This document shows, piece after piece, positions 1 to 3,974 of a stretch of 7,210 nucleotides of DNA. Source of the DNA: Schleiferiaceae bacterium (GTDB lineage: Bacteria > Bacteroidota > Bacteroidia > Flavobacteriales > Schleiferiaceae); assembly GCA_023260615.1 (NCBI GenBank), contig JALQUY010000083.1:1-7210 (forward strand), in the 5' to 3' direction. Position 1 is the first letter of the stretch, and each line of letters starts with the position of its first letter. The translations under genes and the position numbers were made by a program. The notes beneath the pieces were generated by a model. It worked only from the letters and a program-made list of their open reading frames with translations. It was not told where the DNA came from and ran no database searches.

Positions 1-1150
1 TACGACCACCTTCACGGATAGCGAAGCGGAGACCCTTGCTTACTGCAACAGGAGCGATCAAGTTAACGTCGATAGACAAGTTGTCACCGGGCATAACCAT
101 CTCTACACCAGCGGGCAGCATGATTTCACCAGTAACGTCTGTCGTACGCAAGTAGAACTGGGGACGGTACTTGTTGTGGAAAGGAGTGTGGCGACCGCCT
201 TCTTCTTTCTTCAAAATGTACACCTCAGCCTTGAACTTGCTGGCAGGCTTCTGTGAGCCGGGCTTACAGATAACCATACCGCGGCGGATATCGCCTTTGT
301 CCACACCGCGCAACAAGAGACCAACGTTGTCACCTGCTTCGCCACGATCCAAGATCTTGCGGAACATCTCTACACCCGTGATGGTAGAGGTCAATTTTTC
401 GTCACCGAAACCGATGATGTCAACAGCGTCACCGGTCAAAGCAACACCCGTCTCAATACGGCCCGTAGCAACGGTACCACGACCGGTGATCGTGAACACG
501 TCTTCGATAGGCATCAAGAAAGGCTTGTCAACTTCGCGGAGGGGCTCTTCGATCCACGCATCTACAGAGTTCATCAACTCCATGATGGTGTCTACCCACT
601 TCTGCTCACCGTTCAAACCACCCAAAGCAGAACCTTGGATAACGGGAGTGTTGTCGCCGTCGTACTTGTAGAAGCTCAACAAGTCACGGATTTCCATTTC
701 AACGAGCTCGAGCAATTCGGCGTCGTCAACCATGTCCACTTTGTTCATGAACACAACGATACGGGGTACACCAACCTGGCGAGCCAAAAGGATGTGCTCA
801 CGCGTCTGGGGCATAGGTCCGTCGGTAGAAGCTACTACCAAGATCGCGCCGTCCATCTGGGCAGCACCCGTTACCATGTTTTTAACGTAGTCAGCGTGAC
901 CAGGGCAGTCCACGTGTGCGTAGTGACGGTTAGCCGTCTCGTACTCAACGTGAGCCGTGTTGATCGTGATACCACGCTCTTTTTCCTCAGGAGCTGCGTC
1001 GATTGAATCGAAGCTACGCGCCTTAGAAAGACCTGCGTTAGCCAATACCGTAGTGATAGCGGCCGTCAAGGTCGTTTTACCGTGGTCAACGTGACCAATG
1101 GTACCGATATTCAAGTGCGGTTTGTTCCGCACGAAATTCTCCTTTGCCAT
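1..1150 (-). CDS. tuf: Elongation factor Tu (3' end cut by the window edge)
   Basis: EF-Tu is the cytoplasmic GTPase that carries aminoacyl-tRNA to the ribosomal A site. The minus-strand reading frame opens with ATG at 1150-1148 (MAKENFVRNKPHLNIG) and is open to the window edge, giving 383 residues. The G1 loop GHVDHGKT is at residues 19-26. The other GTPase motifs follow in order: RGITI (G2), DCPGH (G3), NKVD (G4) and GSAL (G5). Domains 2 and 3 follow, with the family segments TGRGTVATGRIETG and KYRPQFYLRTTDVTG. The last readable residues are FAIREGGR; EF-Tu normally continues with about 12 more residues, so only the extreme C-terminus is missing. The start lies 48 nt after a tRNA-Thr gene, and no separate promoter is evident in the gap, so co-transcription with the tRNA cluster is inferred. 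The leader just before ATG is A-rich without a Shine-Dalgarno sequence, as is usual in this phylum. Confidence 0.98.
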   Translation of the reverse strand, partial: MAKENFVRNKPHLNIGTIGHVDHGKTTLTAAITTVLANAGLSKARSFDSIDAAPEEKERGITINTAHVEYETANRHYAHVDCPGHADYVKNMVTGAAQMDGAILVVASTDGPMPQTREHILLARQVGVPRIVVFMNKVDMVDDAELLELVEMEIRDLLSFYKYDGDNTPVIQGSALGGLNGEQKWVDTIMELMNSVDAWIEEPLREVDKPFLMPIEDVFTITGRGTVATGRIETGVALTGDAVDIIGFGDEKLTSTITGVEMFRKILDRGEAGDNVGLLLRGVDKGDIRRGMVICKPGSQKPASKFKAEVYILKKEEGGRHTPFHNKYRPQFYLRTTDVTGEIMLPAGVEMVMPGDNLSIDVNLIAPVAVSKGLRFAIREGGR

Positions 1151-1198
1151 TTTTTTAAAGATTAAGTGATTGAACCCAAAGAAAGAAGTCGTTAAGTG

Positions 1199-1270
1199 AG
1201 CCAATGAGGGGAATTGAACCCCTGACCTTTTCCTTACCAAGGAAACGCTCTACCCCTGAGCTACATCGGC
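1199..1270 (-). tRNA. tRNA-Thr, anticodon GGT
   Basis: This folds as a 72-nt cloverleaf read on the minus strand. The acceptor stem GCCGATG pairs with CATTGGC, including one G-U pair, followed by discriminator T. The D arm is GCTC/GAGC. The anticodon stem is TTTCC/GGAAA around loop TTGGTAA, with anticodon GGT at 1238-1236, which reads ACC and ACU. The T arm is AGGGG/CCCCT with loop TTCAATT. CCA is not encoded. It is the last of four tRNAs and sits 48 nt before tuf; this tRNA-to-tuf linkage is typical of Bacteroidota. Confidence 0.97.
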
Positions 1271-1282
1271 TGATGTATTATG

Positions 1283-1355
1283 AGCGGAAGACGGGGTTCG
1301 AACCCGCGACCCTCAGCTTGGAAGGCTGATGCTCTACCAACTGAGCTACTTCCGC
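1283..1355 (-). tRNA. tRNA-Gly, anticodon TCC
   Basis: This is a 73-nt minus-strand cloverleaf. Acceptor GCGGAAG pairs with CTTCCGC, followed by discriminator T. The D arm is GCTC/GAGC. The anticodon stem is TCAGC/GCTGA around loop CTTCCAA, with anticodon TCC at 1322-1320, which reads GGA and GGG. The T arm is GCGGG/CCCGT with loop TTCGAAC and a G-U closing pair. No CCA is encoded. It is separated by 12 nt from the tRNA-Thr(GGT) downstream and by 10 nt from the tRNA-Tyr upstream, so a single processed transcript is likely. Confidence 0.97.
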
Positions 1356-1365
1356 AAAATGCGAG

Positions 1366-1447
1366 TGGGAGTGGATGGACTCGAACCACCGATGTCTTCC
1401 GACGACAGATTTACAGTCTGCTGCAATAGCCACTATGCGACACTCCC
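1366..1447 (-). tRNA. tRNA-Tyr, anticodon GTA (long variable arm)
   Basis: This is an 82-nt class II tRNA on the minus strand. Acceptor GGGAGTG pairs with CACTCCC, followed by discriminator A. The anticodon stem is GCAGA/TCTGT around loop CTGTAAA, with anticodon GTA at 1414-1412. The extended variable arm CGTCGGAAGACATC is what bacterial tRNA-Tyr is expected to have. The T arm is GGTGG/CCATC with loop TTCGAGT. No CCA is encoded. Confidence 0.97.
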
Positions 1448-1490
1448 ATTTTTGCCCTTAAAATTTGACACACGTCTAGAGACTGCTTCG

Positions 1491-1563
1491 AGCCAGCAGA
1501 GGGACTCGAACCCCCGACCTACTGATTACAAATCAGTAGCTCTACCAACTGAGCTATGCTGGC
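1491..1563 (-). tRNA. tRNA-Thr, anticodon TGT
   Basis: This is a 73-nt minus-strand cloverleaf and the first tRNA of the cluster. Acceptor GCCAGCA pairs with TGCTGGC, followed by discriminator T. The D arm is GCTC/GAGC. The anticodon stem is ACTGA/TCAGT around loop TTTGTAA, with anticodon TGT at 1530-1528, which reads ACA and ACG. The T arm is GGGGG/CCCTC with loop TTCGAGT. A 43-nt spacer separates it from tRNA-Tyr, longer than the other spacers in the cluster. Together with the GGT isoacceptor it gives two threonine tRNAs in one operon. Confidence 0.97.
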
Positions 1564-1649
1564 ATAATACAGGTCCAAACGGTCCTTAGCAGTGCGTCAA
1601 GAAAGAACGTTGCTGCATGGCAGCTTTCCCGCTGTTTTCAAACGGACTG

Positions 1650-1679
1650 CAAATGTAGAAAATAAAAGGATGTCTGCAA
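1650..1679 (-). promoter_or_regulatory. Probable sigma-A promoter of the tRNA-tuf operon
   Basis: On the minus strand, TTG (1679-1677) is followed by exactly 19 nt and then the octamer TACATTTG (1657-1650). This matches the known Bacteroidota housekeeping promoter pattern of a -33 TTG and a -7 TAnnTTTG. The transcript would start at about 1643, leaving a leader of roughly 80 nt before tRNA-Thr(TGT). That leader holds a small hairpin (GCTGC-CAT-GCAGC, 1612-1624) and a GGACC direct repeat (1572-1585). The same octamer stands upstream of rpsU. The site begins just past the hpf stop codon. Confidence 0.65.
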
Positions 1680-1694
1680 GCGCTGTTTAGCGCT
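1679..1694. other. Perfect 6-bp hairpin across the hpf stop codon
   Basis: AGCGCT, four loop bases and AGCGCT form a perfect inverted repeat that includes the last sense codon and the TAA of hpf. On the minus strand (the direction of hpf) the stem is followed by TTGCAG, too poor in T for a convincing intrinsic terminator. On the plus strand it is followed by five T, but no plus-strand gene precedes it. It also overlaps the -33 TTG of the putative tRNA promoter. It may protect the hpf mRNA 3' end or act as a weak bidirectional terminator; this is inference. Confidence 0.35.
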
Positions 1695-1995
1695 TTTTAA
1701 AAGAAAGATGTTTTCCCTTGTTTCGCTTGACGATTCGACGGAGGGTTTCCATGGCCAGTGCTATGGATTTTTCAAATGTTTTCGCCTCTTTCTTGACGAC
1801 GACCTCACGGCCTGGCAAGTGTATACAGACCTCCGCAATTTTGTTTTCATGGAGGTGATTGTTGTCTAGACGCAAAAAAACCGTGGCCTTGTTCACACGA
1901 TCAGACACTTTAGCGACCGTTTCAACTTTGGTTTGCACATAGTCCAACAAGCGGCTGCTGGCTTTGAAGTGTACAGAATGGACAGCTACGTTCAT
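1687..1995 (-). CDS. hpf: Short hibernation-promoting factor (HPF/RaiA family)
   Basis: This 102-residue protein has the HPF/YfiA pattern: a strand-1 start MNVAVHSVHFKAS, the helix LLDYVQTKVETVAKV, then alternating strands including VFLRLDNN and IAEVCIHLPGREVVVKKE, and a second helix (AKTFEKSIALAMETLRRIVKR). The tail is strongly basic (KRNKGKHLSFKKR). Family members bind the 30S subunit near the decoding and mRNA channel and silence ribosomes in stationary phase. It is the short form, without the C-terminal dimerisation domain of long HPF. I chose ATG at 1995 because homologues begin just before this first strand. The frame is open to an ATG at 2052, but that start would overlap the end of xerC by 35 nt and add 19 residues unlike the family. 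With the chosen start it lies 22 nt after xerC, so co-transcription is likely. Confidence 0.9.
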   Translation of the reverse strand: MNVAVHSVHFKASSRLLDYVQTKVETVAKVSDRVNKATVFLRLDNNHLHENKIAEVCIHLPGREVVVKKEAKTFEKSIALAMETLRRIVKRNKGKHLSFKKR

Positions 1996-2017
1996 AGCAC
2001 AAGGGTTTTTATGCACC

Positions 2018-2890
2018 CTATCGGCCTTTGGGATGCGATTGATGATAGACACGCTTCAATTGCTCCATGGAAGCATGCGTGTAGATCTGCGTGGCCGACA
2101 AATTCGCGTGCCCCAAGAGGCTGCGAATCGCAGAAAGATCTGCTCCCATGTCTAGCAAATGCGTAGCGAAGGTGTGGCGCAGCACGTGCGGACTCTTCGA
2201 TTCACTGTTGCTAGCCCTTTGAAGGTACGCATGAACAATCGTATAAACAAGCCTTGGAGGCATGCTTTCGGACCCGTGGTGTAAAAAAATGGGGCCATCC
2301 AAGCGCTGGCCCTCCAGGTGGCAAAAGTTTTGGTAGGTCTCTGCCCAAATGGGAAGAATGGGGAGAATACGCTCTTTGTTGCGCTTGCCAAGGACGCGTA
2401 GCGTTCCGTCGGACAGGGACACATCCCCATGCTTCAAACCAATTAACTCGGCACGACGCAGCCCAAAGGCATACAGGGTGAGCACGAGGAAGCGGTCTCG
2501 CTCGGGATGTTCAGCGTCGGCGTACATAGCGGGGTCGAGTAAGACGTCCATTTCCTCCCGGCGCAACGCCCGAACTAAACGTTTCTTTTCCTTCAAGGCA
2601 GGTATGCCCACGGCAGGATGATGCGACACCCCGGTGACTTGCTCCAAAAAACGGTAAAAGGAACGGAGCGTGGAGAGCTTTCGGTTCACCGAACGGTGTT
2701 CCACGCCGCAGTCCACCAAATGAGCCACCCAGTTGCGCACATGACCTCGGGTCGCTTCTTGCGCGTCTGTGATTCCAATCTCCCATTCCAAAAAGGCCGT
2801 CCACTGCGCCACGTCTTTGACATAGGCGGTCACAGTCGCCGGTGAAAGCCGGCGCTCCAAAGCCAGGTAGTCGCGGTAGGAATCAAGCAT
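2018..2890 (-). CDS. xerC: Tyrosine recombinase, XerC type
   Basis: Site-specific tyrosine recombinases of the Xer group resolve chromosome dimers at dif. The 290-residue protein has the usual length and layout: an N-terminal SAM-like core-binding domain (about residues 1-88, with LERRLSPATVTAYVKDV) and a catalytic domain. All catalytic residues are visible: R145 (FGLRRAEL), K172 (NKER), H235 and R238 (HVLRHTFATHLL), H261 (LLGHANL) and nucleophile Y270 (QIYTH). I chose ATG at 2890. A GTG at 2902 is in frame, but it directly abuts the T-run of the rpsU terminator and adds only four residues. The XerC rather than XerD label rests on the rpsU-xerC-hpf gene order, not on the sequence alone. An integrase of a mobile element is unlikely because no element surrounds it. 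No promoter is obvious between the terminator and the start. Confidence 0.92.
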   Translation of the reverse strand: MLDSYRDYLALERRLSPATVTAYVKDVAQWTAFLEWEIGITDAQEATRGHVRNWVAHLVDCGVEHRSVNRKLSTLRSFYRFLEQVTGVSHHPAVGIPALKEKKRLVRALRREEMDVLLDPAMYADAEHPERDRFLVLTLYAFGLRRAELIGLKHGDVSLSDGTLRVLGKRNKERILPILPIWAETYQNFCHLEGQRLDGPIFLHHGSESMPPRLVYTIVHAYLQRASNSESKSPHVLRHTFATHLLDMGADLSAIRSLLGHANLSATQIYTHASMEQLKRVYHQSHPKGR

Positions 2891-2902
2891 ACTTGAAGAC
2901 AC

Positions 2903-2937
2903 AAAAAAAGCCCCGAGAAGATAGAACTTCCCGGGGC
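2903..2937 (-). terminator. Rho-independent terminator after rpsU
   Basis: On the minus strand, GCCCCG pairs with CGGGGC and GAAG with CTTC, with one mismatch between the two blocks and a 6-nt loop (2926-2921). Seven T follow (2909-2903). This is a strong intrinsic terminator 47 nt after the rpsU stop. The T-run ends only 12 nt before the chosen xerC start, so xerC and hpf must depend on readthrough or on a promoter I cannot see. Confidence 0.88.
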
Positions 2938-2984
2938 AAGATGAAAAGGACAGAACTCGCGCGTGGCGAAATTCCTGGCGGGGC

Positions 2985-3179
2985 TTATTCCGCGTCCTTA
3001 ATACGTAGCGTTTGAACGTACGCAGCCTTGATGAACTCCTCGCGGCGCGTTACGGAAGGCTTGGTGAATTGCTGGCGCTTGCGCAATTGGCGCATGGTCT
3101 GCGTGCGATCGAACTTTCGCTTGTAGCGCTTGAGCGCGCGATCGATGCCTTCTCCTTCTTTAACTTGAATTACTAACAT
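2985..3179 (-). CDS. rpsU: 30S ribosomal protein bS21
   Basis: bS21 is a small basic protein of the 30S platform next to the 3' end of 16S rRNA. The 64-residue product (MLVIQVKEGEGIDRALKRYKR...) has the family's acidic-then-basic opening, the GIDRALKRYKRKFDRT segment and a length normal for Bacteroidota. In Bacteroidota structures bS21 helps hold the anti-Shine-Dalgarno strand out of action. This makes the exceptionally strong Shine-Dalgarno sequence of this gene meaningful, since low bS21 should free the anti-SD and raise rpsU translation. The gene has its own likely promoter octamer upstream and a strong terminator downstream, so it can act as a single-gene transcript. Confidence 0.98.
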   Translation of the reverse strand: MLVIQVKEGEGIDRALKRYKRKFDRTQTMRQLRKRQQFTKPSVTRREEFIKAAYVQTLRIKDAE

Positions 3180-3188
3180 AGTCGTCTA

Positions 3189-3199
3189 ACCTCCTTTCT
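3189..3199 (-). promoter_or_regulatory. Extended Shine-Dalgarno site of rpsU
   Basis: On the minus strand, AGAAAGGAGGT is an uninterrupted 11-nt complement of the usual Bacteroidota 16S rRNA 3' end (ACCUCCUUUCU). Nine bases separate it from the ATG at 3179. The other starts here with a readable leader (tuf, hpf, the transporter) show no comparable site. Strong SD sequences on rpsU are known in Flavobacteriia and are linked to autoregulation by bS21; applying that to this organism is inference. Confidence 0.9.
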
Positions 3200-3208
3200 T
3201 TAGGTCGG

Positions 3209-3216
3209 CAAATGTA
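3209..3216 (-). promoter_or_regulatory. -7 promoter octamer for rpsU
   Basis: The minus-strand octamer TACATTTG matches TAnnTTTG and is identical to the one before the tRNA cluster. It lies in the 46-nt gap after the preceding gene and would give a leader of about 23 nt with the SD near its 5' end. The -33 element is not convincing: the closest TTTG is only 10 nt upstream, so the promoter call is moderate. Confidence 0.45.
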
Positions 3217-3225
3217 AAACAAAAA

Positions 3226-3840
3226 TCAAAGCTCGCCCCCTTCTCCCAGTCGATTTATTTTAAAGTAATGGGGAAGTGTGACTTTTTGGACCGAATCAAA
3301 GTCTGCCAGCCGATAGACCTCTTCCCAATTTCTGATGGGCCGAACGCGCGACCGAAACCGCTGAACTGCCCTCACCTGACCAGCCCGCCACAAGGGATGG
3401 GCAAACAAGGCCTCCTCGGATACCAAATTCAGATCCATGGGTTCGGGAGGCGACCAGCGCCAGGTCCACTCCGCACGGTCCCAGCCCTCTCGCTCTGCCA
3501 GCATGGAATCGATGCCGCCCCATTTGCTTCGAAGTTCCACGAGGCGAAGGGCTTTCCATTCGGGCCAATGCCCCGTCCGTTGAAGCCAACCGGACCCTAC
3601 GGTATCGGTCCCCACAGCACCGCTAAATCGCTCCACGGCGGGATAGCGTTTCGGCACATACGCTTCCGATAGATGGGCGGTAGTTGGCCGCTCTTGGCCA
3701 CCCCTCCCCTCCTCTTCTAAGACTTCCCAACGGTCCCAGGGCACAAAAGGGGGCGCTTGCCGTTCGTAAATGTTTGCATAAAAAAGGGCGAGGAAAATCC
3801 CCGCCCAAAGAAGTGTTACGATTCGCTCACCGCGCCTCAT
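3226..3840 (-). CDS. Membrane-anchored protein with two degenerate helix-hairpin-helix repeats
   Basis: The 204-residue product starts with basic residues followed by one hydrophobic helix (about residues 7-23, IVTLLWAGIFLALFYA), so it is probably anchored in the inner membrane with the rest outside the cytoplasm. A linker follows. Two repeats resemble the ComEA-like helix-hairpin-helix arrangement of Bacteroidota proteins, at about 75-127 and 134-196. The second reads DLNLVSEEALFAHPL, then VRAVQRFRSRV, then NWEEVYRLADFD. The glycines expected in the hairpin (PGIGP in the family) are replaced by HPLWRAG in repeat 2, so DNA binding is doubtful. I chose ATG at 3840, which overlaps the stop of the preceding small gene as ATGA. 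An ATG at 3957 extends the frame, but only across that small gene and with a non-membrane sequence. The specific function is unknown. Confidence 0.75.
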   Translation of the reverse strand: MRRGERIVTLLWAGIFLALFYANIYERQAPPFVPWDRWEVLEEEGRGGQERPTTAHLSEAYVPKRYPAVERFSGAVGTDTVGSGWLQRTGHWPEWKALRLVELRSKWGGIDSMLAEREGWDRAEWTWRWSPPEPMDLNLVSEEALFAHPLWRAGQVRAVQRFRSRVRPIRNWEEVYRLADFDSVQKVTLPHYFKINRLGEGGEL

Positions 3841-3974
3841 TGAGGATCGTTGTCGTCGTAGGAATCCGGTTCGGACTTTGGAGGTGTTCGAAGCACTTTC
3901 ACAAAGAAGAAAGCGGTGATGGCCGTCACGGTCACTTGCGTGATCAGCATCATCCAAAAGGCGGAGTCTGTCAT
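3837..3974 (-). CDS. 45-residue single-helix membrane protein, probable NSS transporter small subunit (MetS-like)
   Basis: The frame reads ATG at 3974-3972 to TGA at 3839-3837. A short start (MTDSAF) is followed by one hydrophobic helix (about residues 6-27, including WMMLITQVTVTAITAFFF) and a polar, mostly acidic tail (PDSYDDNDPQ). Its start overlaps the transporter stop as ATGA, and its own stop overlaps the next start in the same way, so translation is tightly coupled on both sides. Small one-helix proteins encoded directly after NSS transporters are known, as in the MetP-MetS methionine importer of Corynebacterium. Size, topology and position fit that family. The assignment rests on these features rather than a diagnostic motif. 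The alternative is an unrelated small membrane protein. It is short enough to be missed by gene finders. Confidence 0.7.
   Translation of the reverse strand: MTDSAFWMMLITQVTVTAITAFFFVKVLRTPPKSEPDSYDDNDPQ

Noticed and set aside
635..1006. Plus-strand open frame of 123 codons antisense to tuf
   Set aside because: It lies wholly inside the clearly conserved EF-Tu frame on the other strand and shows no family resemblance; the same holds for 171-671.
1572..1585. GGTCC direct repeat in the tRNA operon leader as a T-box or other riboswitch
   Set aside because: Only a 5-nt repeat; the leader of about 80 nt is too short and lacks T-box elements.
1329..1589. Plus-strand open frame of 86 codons across the tRNA genes
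   Set aside because: It covers parts of three well-folded tRNA genes in antisense, and its translation is the familiar spurious product of reading tRNA arrays.
1687..2052. Longer 121-codon form of hpf
   Set aside because: It would overlap xerC by 35 nt and add residues before the normal first strand of the family.
2018..2890. Tyrosine recombinase as the mark of an integrated mobile element next to tRNA genes
   Set aside because: The gene order with rpsU and hpf is the conserved chromosomal one. No direct-repeat attachment sites or cargo genes are seen, and all tRNA 3' ends look intact without duplicates.
3226..3957. Longer 243-codon form of the HhH-like gene
   Set aside because: The extra 39 residues are read out of frame through the small membrane protein and precede the natural membrane-anchor start; the ATGA overlap at 3840 is the better start.
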